Assembly: GCF_018474015.1 (NCBI RefSeq)
Contig: NZ_JAHCSG010000001.1
Location: forward strand, 620,001 to 684,000
Source of the DNA: Williamsia sp. CHRR-6
Lineage (GTDB): Bacteria > Actinomycetota > Actinomycetes > Mycobacteriales > Mycobacteriaceae
Length of the DNA stretch: 64,000 bases
Direction of reading: 5' to 3'
Part shown: positions 46,722 to 59,800 of the stretch, in pieces
Layout: each line of letters opens with the position of its first letter
How positions within the stretch are numbered: position 1 is the stretch's first letter
Notes under the pieces: generated by a model
Told to the model about the DNA's origin: nothing
The model's input: the letters and a program-made list of their open reading frames with translations, nothing else
The model's database searches: none
Made by a program: the position numbers and the translations under genes

Positions 46722-47717
46722 ATGCGGTTGCACCGCACTGTGTCTGCCCGCTCGACGTCTGCCCGCTCGACGTCTGCCCGCTCGACGTCTGCCCGCTCGA
46801 CGTTTGCCCGCTCGCTGATCGCGCTGGGCGCGGCCATCGGAGTGAGTGTGGGCGGGATGGGTGTGGGCGGAGTGGGGATGGCCTCAGCGCAACCGGCCCC
46901 GGCCTCGCCGCCCGGGTCCAACGACTTCTCCTGTCGGCCGAGCGCCGCTCATCCGCGCCCGGTGGTGTTGGTGCACGGCACCTGGTCTGACCGCGCGGGT
47001 ACCTGGAAGACCCTCTCCCCCGCCCTGGCCGACGCCGGCTACTGCGTGTTCGCGGTCTCCTACGGGCAGCACCAGCCCGGCAGCACCGACAACCTGCTGA
47101 ACATGTTCGGCGGCAACAGCATCGAACGATCCGCTCACGATCTGGCCGCATTCGTCGACCGGGTACGTATGCGCACCGGCGCCCGGCAGGTCGACATCGT
47201 CGGCCACTCGCAGGGCGCGGTGGTCACCCGGCAGTACCTGCGATTCGCCGGCGGCACCGACGCGAAGGCGCCGTGGCGCAACATCGTTCACACCGTGGTG
47301 AGCCTGGCCGGCACCAACCATGGCACCACCTTCAACCGCAATCAGGCCATCGGGGCGATCGGACAGATGCTGGGCATCCCGGTCATCACCCTGGCCGCCA
47401 CCGCGGTCGGTCCCTCCTACGTGGAGCAGATGGTCGGCTCGCCGGTGTTGATGCGACTCAACGCCGGTGGCGACACCCGACCCGGGGTGCGCTACGTGGT
47501 TGTCGGCACCCGTGACGACAACGTGGTCACCCCTGCGGCCACCACGTTCCTGCGGGCCGGTCCGGGGGCCACCGTGGACAACGTGTGGGTGCAGACCGGA
47601 TGCCCCAGCGCCCGCGTCAACCACATGGAGGTCACCACCGACCCCCGCGCGGTGGGCCTGGTGTTGCGCGGGCTCGATCCTGCCAACGCCACCGCCATCC
47701 CCCTGCCCTGCCGGTGA
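46722..47717 (+). CDS. Secreted lipase/esterase (Lipase_2/EstA-type) with repeat-bearing signal peptide
   Basis: 331 residues from the ATG at 46722 (GGAGG 8 nt upstream). The signal peptide is unusually long because the Arg-rich n-region contains the pentapeptide SARST repeated by a 15-bp tandem array. The hydrophobic core SLIALGAAIGVSVGGMGVGG follows, with an ASAQPAPA end. Mature features: NDFSCRPSAAHPRPVVLVHG, nucleophile elbow GHSQGA, GTNHGTTF, and a terminal Cys. Paralogue of 26508-27527. Confidence 0.9.
   Translation: MRLHRTVSARSTSARSTSARSTSARSTFARSLIALGAAIGVSVGGMGVGGVGMASAQPAPASPPGSNDFSCRPSAAHPRPVVLVHGTWSDRAGTWKTLSPALADAGYCVFAVSYGQHQPGSTDNLLNMFGGNSIERSAHDLAAFVDRVRMRTGARQVDIVGHSQGAVVTRQYLRFAGGTDAKAPWRNIVHTVVSLAGTNHGTTFNRNQAIGAIGQMLGIPVITLAATAVGPSYVEQMVGSPVLMRLNAGGDTRPGVRYVVVGTRDDNVVTPAATTFLRAGPGATVDNVWVQTGCPSARVNHMEVTTDPRAVGLVLRGLDPANATAIPLPCR
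46742..46816 (+). repeat. 15-bp tandem repeat in the lipase signal peptide
   Basis: Units GTCTGCCCGCTCGAC at 46742, 46757, 46772 and 46787 are identical; the fifth (46802-46816) is degenerate. They code in frame for Ser-Ala-Arg-Ser-Thr, adding one arginine per unit to the positively charged n-region. Confidence 0.95.
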
Positions 47718-47734
47718 GCTCGGCCGACGCCCGA

Positions 47735-47795
47735 ATCGAACCTGCCCCTGATCGAACCTGTCCCTGATCGAAGAGGGCCCTGGATCGAACGGGCC
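47735..47795. repeat. ATCGAA-headed 16-bp direct repeats
   Basis: ATCGAACCTGCCCCTG (47735-47750) and ATCGAACCTGTCCCTG (47751-47766) are tandem with one mismatch. Two degenerate units starting ATCGAA follow at 47767 and 47784. They lie between the convergent lipase and NRPS ends. Confidence 0.7.
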
Positions 47796-47796
47796 C

Positions 47797-47811
47797 CCCA
47801 TCAGAGATGGG
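47797..47811. terminator. Small hairpin between convergent lipase and NRPS genes
   Basis: CCCATC / GATGGG with a 3-nt loop, 8 nt past the NRPS stop (minus strand). Weak but well placed as a bidirectional terminator. Confidence 0.45.
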
Positions 47812-47818
47812 CTCAGGC

Positions 47819-50800
47819 TCAGGCGTTCCCGATCGCCTCGAGCCAGCGCAGCCAGCGAGCCAACAGGTCGTCGATCTCGTCGTCGTCGAACGCATCCGGC
47901 AGGTAGGAGGCGAAGACCGCGATCGTCGGCCCGTCCGGTCCGGGCATCATCGCCGACTGCAGGTCGATCTCGGCCTGCGGGGGCATCGGGTTCACCAGGT
48001 CGATCAGGCGATCGTCGGACACCGGTGCCTGCGTCGCCTGTGAGGTGTCGGGCAACCACGGGGAGTCGGCGGGCAGCTCGGCCACCTCAGTGGCCCCCAC
48101 CGACCCGATGTAGTTGAACACCACCTGCGGCTCGGGGCGACCCGACAGCGCCGCACGCCCCTCGTCGTCGAGGTAGCGCAGCATCCCGTATCCGATCCCG
48201 TTGTCGGCGTTGATCGCTCGCGCCGCGACCGCACGAGCCACCAGCTCATCGATGTGACCGACATCAGCGGCGGCGTCGTCCTCGAGAGCAACGCCGGACA
48301 GGTCCACCCGGATGGGGAACATGGTCGTAAACCAGCCGACGGTGCGTGACAGGTCGACGCCGGGCACCACGTGCTCCTCGCGCCCGTGGCCTTCGACGGT
48401 CAGCAGCACCGAGTCGTGCACGACTCCGCGATCCGCGCGCCACCCGGCAAGCGCCGCAGCCAATCCCGCGGTCAACACATCGCCGACGGTGACTCCGGCG
48501 GCGGTGCCGCTGCCGTGCGATGCCGCCGCACGACGGGTCAAAGCCTCGACCAGCGGTGCCGGCACCCGCACCAGGTGTCGACGATGGGCGTCGGCTCGGT
48601 CGGTACTCAGGTCGAGACGGCGCCGCCCGAGGTCGGGATCGGGGTGCGAGGTGATCGCCGCCCAGTGCGGGATCTCGGTGCGCCGCTGTGCGGCTGCCTG
48701 CACCAGACCGTCCATCCAGTCGATCCAGGAGGTGCTCGCCGGGGTCAGCTCGGGCGTGGAGCCGCCGTCCACCGCGACACCGGCGGCCACGATGTCGGCG
48801 ACCAGCACGCGCCAGCCCACGGCGTCGACCACGAGGTGATGCGGCACCAGCAGCAGTCGGTCGGCCACCTCGCCGCCGCAACGCAGCCACACCAGGCGCA
48901 GCAACCCGCCACCGTCGAGGTCGAGCTGCGCGGCCGCGGCGTCCAGCGCTGCGCGCGTTGCGTCGTCGAACCCGGCCGTCCCCGGACGCTGATCGGCGGC
49001 CAGTTCCACCTCGTCGGTCACGGCGTCGACGTCCAGGGACGTCTCGTCGATCACGAGTTCCTGTGTGCCCGTGTCCAGTCGGGCCCGCAGCACGTCGTGG
49101 CAGTCGGTGACCGCCCCGATGACGGTGACGATCTGCTCGCGGGTCACGTTGTGCGGCAACGTGATCAACAGCGGCATCGCGAATCGAGAGTAGTCGCCAC
49201 CCCGCTGAACCATCTTCGCTGCGATCGGCGACAACGCCGCTCGGCCGGTGCGCCGACCCGGGCTGCGGTCCCCCACCTCGGTGGCCACCGCCGCCAATGC
49301 GGCCACCGTGCGTTCGACGATCACGTCGCGGGCGGTGATCATCACGCCCGCCTCGCGGGCCCGGTTCACCAGCACCATCGAGGCGATGCTGTCACCGCCC
49401 AGGGAGTGGAACGAGTCGTGGCGGCCCACCTGCTCCGCCCCGGTCAGATCGGCGAACAGCCCGGCCAGCAGCCGCTCGGTGTCGGTCTGCGGGGCTTGGT
49501 AGCCCACGGCGACAGCGCCGGCCGGTTCCGGCAACGCGCCCCGGTCCACCTTGCCACTGGCGTTGAGCGGCAACGCATCCAACACCTCGATGCTCTCCGG
49601 CACCATGTACTCCGGCAGCCGGTTGCGCACCGCAGCCAACACCTGCGCCGGGTCGCCGGCCCCGTTGCGCCACTCGACGAACGCCACCAAGCGTCCGGTC
49701 GGGGTGCGCTCGTCGATCACTGCCGCCGCGTTGCGCACCTCGGGTGCGTCGGTGAGAGCAGCCTCCACCTCGCCGAGTTCGATCCGCAGCCCGCGCAGCT
49801 TCACCTGGAAGTCGGCGCGGCCCACATAGTCCAGGCCGCCGTCGCGCCACCGCACCAGGTCGCCGGTGCGGTACATGCGACCACCGCCCATCGGGTCGGC
49901 GACGAAACGTTCAGCTGTCAGGGTGGGTGCGCCCACGTATCCGCGCGCCAGTTGTGTTCCGGCCAAGTACAACTCGCCCACCACGCCGGGGGGCACCGGG
50001 CGCAGCGCCGTATCGAGGACCCGGATCGCGGTGTTCCACACCGGCACCCCGATCGGGGTGGGCACCGGGGTGTCGGAGGTGACGGTGACCGCGGTCGAGT
50101 CGATGGTCACCTCGGTGGGACCGTAGAGGTTGACCACCTGCGCCGAGGTCACCTCACCGACCCGCAGGGCCAGCTCACGCGGCAGCGCCTCACCACCGCT
50201 GAACACTGTTCGCAGATCGGGATGCGTTGCGGTGCGCTCACTCGCGGCGGCGAGCTCGTCGACGAAGTAGGCCAGCACCGACGGCACGAACTGCGCCACC
50301 GTCACCCCGTGCTCGAGCGTGAGACGCGCCAGCTCGGCCGGGTCGCGGTGGCCCTGAGCCGACGCCAGCACCAGCTCAGCACCCACCGACCCCGGCAGCA
50401 GCAGCTCCCACACCGAGGCGTCGAAGGTGAACGCGGTCTTCTGCAACACCACGTCGGTGGCGTCGATGTCGTAGGTATCGGCCAGCCACCGCAGCTGGTT
50501 GGTCAACGCGCGGTGACTGATCGCCACACCCTTGGGTTCCCCGGTCGAGCCGGAGGTGAACAACACGTAGGCGAGGTGATCGGGGGTCAGTCGGCCACGA
50601 CGATCGGCATCGGTGATCGGTGCGGCGTCCTCGCCGCCGGTGGTCAGTTCGGCGTCGACGATCAGGGTGGGCAGCGACACGTCCTCCTGCGGAGCGTGGG
50701 CCACCAGCACCGCCACCGGCGCGGCCACCGCCAGCACCCGCTCTCGACGAGCGGTCGGCGCGGCCGGATCCAGCGGCACGTAGGCGGCACCGGCGCGCAC

Positions 50801-53800
50801 CACGGCGTGGATGGCGACAAGCTGCCACGGTGAGCGTTCCATGGCCACGGCCACCAGGTCGTCGGGACCCACCCCGGTGTCGATCAGGCGGCGCGCCAAC
50901 CGGTTTGCGTATGTATCGAGCTCGGCGAAGGTGAACGTCGATGTCTGCGAACCGCTTTCGAAGCGCAGCGCCACCGCGTCGGGGGTGGCGGCGGCCTGCA
51001 TGGCGAGCATGGCGGCCACATCTGGTTCGCTGACGACGGCCGGATGTCCGGTGGCCAGATGCGCGATCTCGGCGTGTTCCTCGGCCAGCACCAGATCCAC
51101 GTCGGCGATGCGGCGACGACCGTCGACCATCGCCCGCAACACCGTCGCCACCCGATCGGCGATCCGACGTGCCTCGTCGGCGGGCACCACCGACGGCTGG
51201 TGCTTGACGGCCAGTTCGAGGCCGTGATCGACGATGGCGACCAGACTCAGCGCGTAGTGCGAAGCGTCGGCACCCTGGGCCCCCAGCACGCGCATCCCGT
51301 CGATGTCCTCGGCGCGAGCTGCGGCCTCGGTGTCGATCGGATACGACTCGAAGATGGTCAGGGTGTCGAACACCGCGCCGGCACCCACTGCGCGCTGCAC
51401 CTCGGTGAGGGTGACGTGGTGGTGGTCCAGCAGGTCGGCCTGCTCGTTCTGCACCCGACGAAGCAGGTCGTCGGTGGTCTCCGACAGATCGGTGCGTACG
51501 CGCACCGCGATGGTGTTGATGAACAGACCCACCATCTCCTCGACGCCCTCGAGGTCGCCGGGACGGCCCGACACGGTGGCACCGAAGACGACGTCGTCGC
51601 GGCCCAGGATCGCCCCGACCACCAGGCCCCACGCCACCTGCACGACAGTGTTGAGGGTGACGTCCAGGCGCGCGGTCACCGTCTCGAGCGCGGCCCGCAG
51701 CTCGGTGTCGATCGGCACGGCCACCTCCTCGGGGGTGGCCGAGAGAACGGCGTCGACCGCAGCCGGGACGACGACGGTGGGCTCGGTCAGCCCATCCAAC
51801 GCCGCCATCCACGCGGTCCGCGAGGCCGTCGCGTCGCGGCGCGCCAACAAGCGCAGATATTCGTCGAAACCGCGGGGCGCCGGCAGACCGGTCAGCGAAC
51901 CGGAGGTGGCGTAGAGCACCAGCAGATCGCGCATCACCAGCGGCAACGACCACCCGTCGAGCAGGATGTGATGGTTTGACACGGCCAGCTGCGCGCGATC
52001 ATCGGCGGTGCGCACCAACAGGAACCGCATCAGCGGCGGACGCGTCATGTCGTAGGGAGCGGTGCGGTGCTGCTCCAGCAGGGCGGCCAGCTCGGCGCGC
52101 GCCGACTCCTCGTCGCGACCCCGCAGGTCCACCTCAGACCAGTCCGGGCGGGCACCGTCGACGACCACCTGCACCGGCCGCCCGGTCTCGTCGGGCACCA
52201 CGGCCACACCGAGGTTGCGGTGCCGCCGGATGAGGGCATCGGCGGCGGCGTGCCAGCGCGCCGGGTCGATGACGCCACCGACCTCCAGCGCCACCTGTGC
52301 GGTGTAGGCGTCGAGTCCACCCGCACCACCGTCGCCATCACCGGCCACCATGGCGTGGAAGTACATGCCCGACTGCAGCGGTGCCAGCGGCCACACGTCC
52401 AGCACGCCGGGGTAGGTTGCCTCCCATCGCGCGAGATCGGCCGCGGTCACCGAGACCAGCTCGACGTCGGACGGGGTGAGGCCACCGGCGTCATCGCTGC
52501 GAGCGTGGGTGACCAAGGCGGACAACGCATCCTGCCAATCGGCGGCGATCGCGGCGACCGCCTGCTCATCCAACACTCCGTCGACGTAGGCGAACACCGC
52601 GTGCAGACTCTCGCCCGGGGCGGTGTCCGCGTCGGACTCAGCCCCCAGCGCCGCGCGAACGTCGACGTCCAGGGTCAGCGCGGCAGCTGCGCCGATGTCG
52701 AGGGTGAGGGTGGCGTCGACGTCGTCGCCGGAGGGCACCCAGCCGTGTCGACGCAGTTGCCGATCCAACTCGCCCCCACCGAAGCGGCCGAGATAGTTGA
52801 ACGCGACCTGAGCGGGCGCGGCGTCGGCCAGCGCGGCGCCAGCGGTCTCGTCGAGGTACCGCAGCAGCCCCCAACCCAGACCGTTGTCGGGGTGCGCTCG
52901 CAGGGATTCCTTGACGCCCTTGAGGATTCGACCCGCCGCGCCGCCACCGGAGAACGCGTCGTCGACATCGTGGGCGGTGGGCACAGGCAGCCGCACCGGG
53001 TGCACGGAGGTGAACCAGCCGACGGTGCGCGAGAGATCCGAGCCGGCGATGGCGTCGGTCTCGCGGCCCATCGCCTCGAGATCGACGATCAGGTGATCGG
53101 CGGTGGCACCGGAGCGATCAGCCTGCCGGATGCGGTGGCGGGCCACCGCGAGCGCCAGCGCGGCGAGCAGCACGTCGTCGACTCCGGCGCGGAACGTCTC
53201 GGCCACCTCACCCAGCACAGCTGCGGTCACCTGCGGCGAGACATCCACCTGCACCCGACGCATCGAGCCGATGGTGTCGCGCGTGGGATCGACGCGACGG
53301 GCACCCAGCACCGGCTCATCGCCGGCCACGGTGGCCAGCCAGGTCTCCAGCTCGGCCTGACGGCCTGCGGTGGCTGCCTCGTCGGCCAACGCGTGCAGCC
53401 ACCGCCGCATCGACGTACCCACCGGGGCCAGCTGCACCGGATCACCTGCGGCGACGGCGGCACCGGCGGTGGCCAGGTCGGTCACCAGGATGCGTAGCGA
53501 GACCGCGTCGACCACCAGGTGGTTCGCCACCACGAGCAGGCGGCCGTTGTCGTTCGCATCGGCCGGCTGCAACCAGACGAACTCCACCATGCGCCCGGCC
53601 GCCGGGTCCAGGGCGTCGGCGGCACGCAGCATCTCCGCACCCACCACCGATGCCACCGACTCCTCGGCGGCCAGTCGACGCACCGTGACGATCTGCGAGA
53701 CATCCAGTGCTGCAGGCACTCGCAAGATCTGCTCGTCGACCAGCAGCGCCGCCCGCAGCATGTCGTGTCGCTGCACGACGGCACCGATCACGGTCATCAG

Positions 53801-56800
53801 GTCGGCCTCGGTGATCCCGACCGGAGTGGTGAGCACCATCGGCATCAGGAAGTTGTGCAGCGATCCGCCCCGACCGAGCATCCAGGCGATGACCGGGGAG
53901 ATCGGCATGTCGCCCACCCCGCCACCGTCGAGCTCGGCCAGCACCACCTCGGTGCCTGCGTTCACCTCACGGGCGACAGCGGCCAGCGCGGCCACCGTGC
54001 GGTGCTCGAAGATGTCGCGGGTGGCGATCGACAGACCTGCGGCTTTGGCGCGGGCCACCAACTGGATGGCCACGATGCTGTCCCCGCCGAGGGCGAAGAA
54101 AGAGTCGTCGGCGCCCACCTGCTCCGCCCCGAGCACATCGGCGAACACCGCAGCCAGACGCCGTTCGGTCTCGGTGCGGGGTTCGGTGAACTCGCCGGTC
54201 GCGCCGAGCAGGGATTCGTCCACCGGGGGCAGCGCTCGGGCGTCGAGCTTGCCCGATCCGGTCAACGGCACCTCGTCGAGCACCATCAGCGCGGCAGGCA
54301 CCATGTGCTCGGGCAGTCGGCGAGACACCGAGTCCAACACCGCGGCGGGGTCCAACACCGCGGGGTCCGACACGGCGGGGTCCAGGTCGGGTCCCGGCGC
54401 GACGGTGACGTAGGTGACCAGCAGCGTGTTCCCGGCCGCGCCGCGCACGCCCACGGTGTGGGCGAACGACACCGACGGGTGGTCGGCCACGGCGGCGTCG
54501 ATCTCGCCGAGTTCCACCCGCAGGCCACGGATCTTGATCTGACCGTCGCCACGGCCGACGTACTCGAACTCGCCGGATGCATTGCGGCGCACCAGGTCAC
54601 CGGTGCGGTACATGCGGGAACCGGATGTGGTGAACGGGTCGGCGACAAACGCCGAGGCGGTCAGGTCCGGCCGGTGGTGGTAGCCCAGTGCCACCGCCGG
54701 TCCGGTCAGGTACAGCTCGCCCACCACACCGTCGGCCACCGGGGTGAGCCACTGATCGAGCACCAGCGCCCCGACTCCGTCCAGGGCGGTGCCCATGGTG
54801 ACGGAGACACCGGTGCGCAGGCGACCCCCGCTGGCCACGATGGTGGCCTCGGTGGGTCCGTAGAGGTTGTACAACGCGACCCGATCGGCCCAGCGCGCCA
54901 CCAGATCCGGCGAGCAGGCCTCACCGCCCACGTAGAGCGAACGTAGCTGCGGCAGACCATCGGGCTCGATCGTGGCGAGCATCGTCGGCGTCATGAACCC
55001 GGCACTGACATCGTGGTCACGCAGGATGGTGGCCAGTTCGTCGCCGCCCACCACACCCGGCGGCACGATCACCGCGGTGGCCCCCTGTCCCAGCGACATC
55101 ACGAACTCCATCACCGAGGCGTCGAACGACGGCGACGACAGCATCAGTAGGCGATCGGTGGCGGAGATGCTCAGGCGTGCACCCAGTGCCGCCCGCAGTC
55201 CGGCCAGGCCGCGATGGCCCACCGCCACACCCTTGGGCGTACCGGTGGAACCGGAGGTGTAGATCATGTACGCCACCGCATCCACGGGCACCGTCGAACC
55301 CGGGAACACCGTTGTGGCCCAGTCAAAGTGGCCGTCGATGGCATCGAGGTCCACGCTCATCCACCGCAGCGCACCGGGCAGCGTGTCGGCCACCGCGGCA
55401 ACGGTGAGCCCCCGCTGCGCGCCGGAGTCGACGATCATGAGCTCCACGCGATCGGCCGGGTAGTTCGGGTCGACCGGCACGAACGTGGCCCCCGTCAGGG
55501 TCACCGCGATGGTTGCGACCACCGATTCGACCGAACGCGGGATGGCAACGGCCACCACCGATCCCGGCATCAGCCCGTCGGCGATGAGAGCGCCCGCCAG
55601 CCCCGCTGCGCGCGCGAACAACTCCGCGTAGGTCCAGCGCAGGTGACCGGCGATCAGAGCCGTCTCGTCGGCGCGGTCGCGGGCGGGACCCAGCAGCACC
55701 TCGGCATAGGTAAGCGGCGAGACCGGTTGCGGGGCAGCATCAATCGCCGCACGCGCCGCCGCAGCCGGATCGCCGACGATGGTCCGCATGGGGGTGTCGG
55801 CCCCGTCGGCCACCGCAGCCAACAGCGTGCGCAACCGCCGTTCGATCGCGTCGATCACAGTGTCGCCGTACACGGTTCGCGAGAACTTGAGGTCCACGAC
55901 CAGCTCGTCACGCAGCGCCACCGACATGGCCAGCATGTAATGGGTGGAGTCGACACCGTCGGCGCCGGTCACCCGCATACCGGCCAGATCCAGTTCGGAG
56001 GTCGCCTCGGTCGAGGAGACCGGATAGGACTCGTAGACGGTGATGGTGTCGAACAGTCCCTCCACCCCGGCGGCACGCTGGATCTCGGCCAACCCCACCT
56101 GGTGATGGTCGAGCAACGCCGACTGCTCGGTCTGCACACGATCGATCAGATCGGGCAGCGTCTCCTCGGGCCGCAGGGCCACCCGCACCGGGATGGTGTT
56201 GATGAACAGACCCACCATCGACTCCACGCCGGCGACCTGTGGGGGTCGGCCCGACACCGTCGAGCCGAACACCACGTCATGGGTTCCGGTCAGCTCGGCG
56301 ACGACCACCGCCCAGATGACCTGCAGCGCAGTGTTGACGGTGAAACCGCGGGTGCGGGTGAGCTCGAGGAGGCGGTCGGTGACGCCCCGGTCGACCACGA
56401 TGGACCGGGCGTCGAACTCGTGCTCGCCAAGTGCGGCCGCCGCCGGCGCCACCAGCGTGGGTTCGGTGACGCCGTCGAGCGCACGCGCCCACGCCTGCCG
56501 GGACTTCTCGCTGTCCTGGCGCGCCAACCACTGCAGGTGGTCCCGGTAGGGCCGCACACCCGCCAGATGGGTGGCGTCGCCGTCGGTGACGTACAGGGTC
56601 AACAGATCTCGGATGAGCAGCGGGGTCGACCACCCATCGAGCAGGATGTGGTGGTTGGACAAGGCGAAGCGGTAATCGTGCTCGGCGAGCCGGATCAACC
56701 GGAACCGGATCAGTGGTGGCGCGGCCATCGTGAACGGGCGCCCCACCTCGTCGGCCAGGATCTCGCGGAGCCGCTCGGCGCGGGTGGCCTCGTCGAGGTC

Positions 56801-59800
56801 GCGAAGGTCGTCGTAGCCCATCGCCAGGGTCGCCGCGGCCGGGATCACCTGCATACGCCGACCGGTCACCTCGTCGAAGACGAATGCGGCCCGCAGGTTG
56901 TCGTACCGCGCCAACAGGGCTTGGCCGCTGCGCCGAATCCGTTCCGGATCAACGGTTCCCGCCAGCGACAGCACCACCTGCGCGGTGTAGAGATCGCGAC
57001 TCTCCCCCGCCAGCGTGGCGTGGAACAGGAACCCGTCCTGCAGCGGCGAGAGCGGCCACACGTCGGTCAGCGGCCCGAACCGGTCCTCGAGGCGCTCGAT
57101 CCCCGCCTGGTCGATGGTGACCAGCGGCAGATCCGACGGGGTCAACCCGCCGATCTCGACGGTGGCCACATGCGCAGCCATCGCCTCGATCGCCTCGGTC
57201 CACAGTTGCGCGACCCTGGCCACCGTGTCCTCGTCGAAGAGCGTGCCGGGGTAGCTGAAGGTGGCCTCGAGTCGATCACCGATCGCGATGCCGGTGAGGT
57301 CGAGCGCCGAGATGGGCATGTCGTCGTCCAGGGCACCCCACACCGCGGCCACCGAGTCGTCGGGGGCGAATCCCAGTGCGGCCACGTCGGTGTCGGCGTC
57401 GGCGCGCGCCGAGCGGCCGAGGTAGTTCACGGTGACCTGCGGCTGTGTCGGCGCGTCGAACTCCACTCCGGCGAGGTACCGGAGGATGCCGAACCCGATC
57501 CCCCGGTCGGGGACCGTCGCCAGGATCTGCTTGACCGTCTTGAGGATCGACGCGTTGGCCGCGCCGCCGGCCAGGGCGTCGTCGAGGTCGATGTCGGCCA
57601 GATCGATGGCCACCGGGTAGATCGAGGTGAACCAGCCCACGGTGCGTGACAGGTCGGCGCCGGGCACCACCTGCTCTTCCCGTCCGTGACCTTCGACGTC
57701 GACGATCAACGGTGCGACCGCACCGTCGCGTTCACGGCGCAGCCGGGCCACGGCCACGGCCAACGCCGCGATCATCACCACGTCGGTGCCGGTGCGGTAG
57801 CCCGCCGGGATCGTCGACAGCGCAGCCGCGCTCAGCGACTCCGACAACACGACCTCGTGGCGGCGCATCGTCGACGCGGTGTCACGGGTGGGGTCGAGAG
57901 CCCGATCTCCCAGCGGCGCATGGCCGTTCGCCAGCACCGTGCGCCAGTACTGCACCTCGTCGGTGGCCGCGCGTGCGGCGGCCGACTCGCTGATCGCGTG
58001 CGACCAGCGCCGCATGGAGGTGGGAACCGGAGCCAGGCTCGGCTGCGCGCCCGAACTTCGGGTCCACCAGGCGGTGGCCAGATCAGGCAGCAGGATCCGC
58101 CACGACACACCATCGACCACCAGGTGATGCGCCACCAGCAGCAGCCGTCGGCCCCAGGGGGCGACGAACAGCACCGCAGTGAACACGGTTCCGGCGTAGG
58201 GATCGAGTTCGCCTGCGGCGGTGTCGAGTTCGGCGGCCACCAACGCGGCGAACTCGTCACTGCCCGCCGCGGTGTGGTGCTCGACCACCCGAACGACCGT
58301 AGCCGGATCGACGCTGCCCACCGGGGCGACGACGACGGTTGCCGTGCCGTCGGCGGCCACCGCGAGCCGCGCCCGCAACATGTCGTGGTGATCGATGAGG
58401 TCGCCGATCGCAGCAATCATCGACGGCCCGTCGGAGCCGTCGGGAGCGGTGATCAGGTTGGCCTGCGAGTACCGCTGATGGGCACCCGGCCGCTGCCGCA
58501 TCCAGGCGGTGATCGGGGTGATCGGGAACTCTCCCACGCCACCGCCGTCGAACTCGGCAAGCCTGGTCTCCTCGGCTGCGTCGGTGCGGGCCACCTGCGC
58601 CAGTCCGGCCACCGTCTTGCGGTCGAAGACGTCCTTCGGGGTGATCACCACCCCCTGTTCGCGAGCCCGGGTGACCAGCTGGATCGAGACGATGCTGTCG
58701 CCGCCGAGGGCGAAGAACGAATCGTCGAGGCCCACCTCGTCGAGTCCGAGGACCTCGCAGAAGACCTGCGCCAGTGCGGTTTCCACCGGTGAGCTCGGTG
58801 CCCGCAAGCCCGCGCTCGATGCGGCGGCGGACAGATCCGGGGCGGGCAGCGACCGCCGGTCCAGTTTGCCGTTGGGGGTCAGCGGCAGCGCGTCGAGCAC
58901 CACGACGGCGGTCGGCACCATGTAGCCGGTGAGGAACTGCGCCGCGAAGTCGAGCAGGTGCGCCGGTTGCAGGTCCTCGACACCGGCTTGGGCCACGACG
59001 TAACCCACCAGCACCTCGCCGCCCGGACCGTCGTCGCGGACGTGGGCGATGGCGTCGGCGACACCGTCGGCCCGGCGCAGGACCGCGCCGATCTCGCCGA
59101 GCTCGATGCGGAAACCACGCAGCTGCACCTGCGAGTCGCTGCGGCCGGCGTACTCGAGTTCCCCGTCTCGGTTCCACCGAGCCACGTCGCCGGTGCGGTA
59201 CATCCGTGCACCCGGCACGCCGTAGGGATCAGCCACGAAACGGGTGCTCGACAGATCGGCGCGGGCAAGGTATCCGCGGGCCAGTTGTGCACCGGTCACG
59301 TAGATCTCACCGGGCACCCCCACCGGCACCGGGCGCAACCGACTGTCCAGGACGTAGGTTGACAGGCCGGGCAGCGCCCGGCCCACCACACTCGACGAGG
59401 TGGCGGCCACGGTGTGCGCGTCGAGCGCCTTGAAGCTGACGTGCACCGTGGTCTCGGTGATGCCGTACATGTTCACCAGCCGTGGCGCGCACGGCTCCTG
59501 CAGCGCGTAGAAGCGGGTCAGCTGCGAGAAGTCCAACGCCTCGCCACCGAAGACGATGTGGCGCAGGCTCAGCTCGGATGCGTCACCACGATCACGAACG
59601 GCCTTGCGGGCCTGGGTGAACTGGTAGAACGCCGACGGCGTCTGGTTGAGCACGGTGACACCTTCGGCGGCCACCAACTCGACGAACGCGATCGGGTTGC
59701 GCGAGGTGTCGTAGTCGACCACGACCAGACGACCGCCGTGCAGCAGCGGGCCCCACAGCTCCCACACCGAGAAGTCGAAGGCGTAGGAGTGGAACATCGT

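Noticed and set aside
46742-46816. Tandem repeats considered as a CRISPR array
   Set aside because: Units are 15 bp, contiguous without spacers, and in frame within a coding region.
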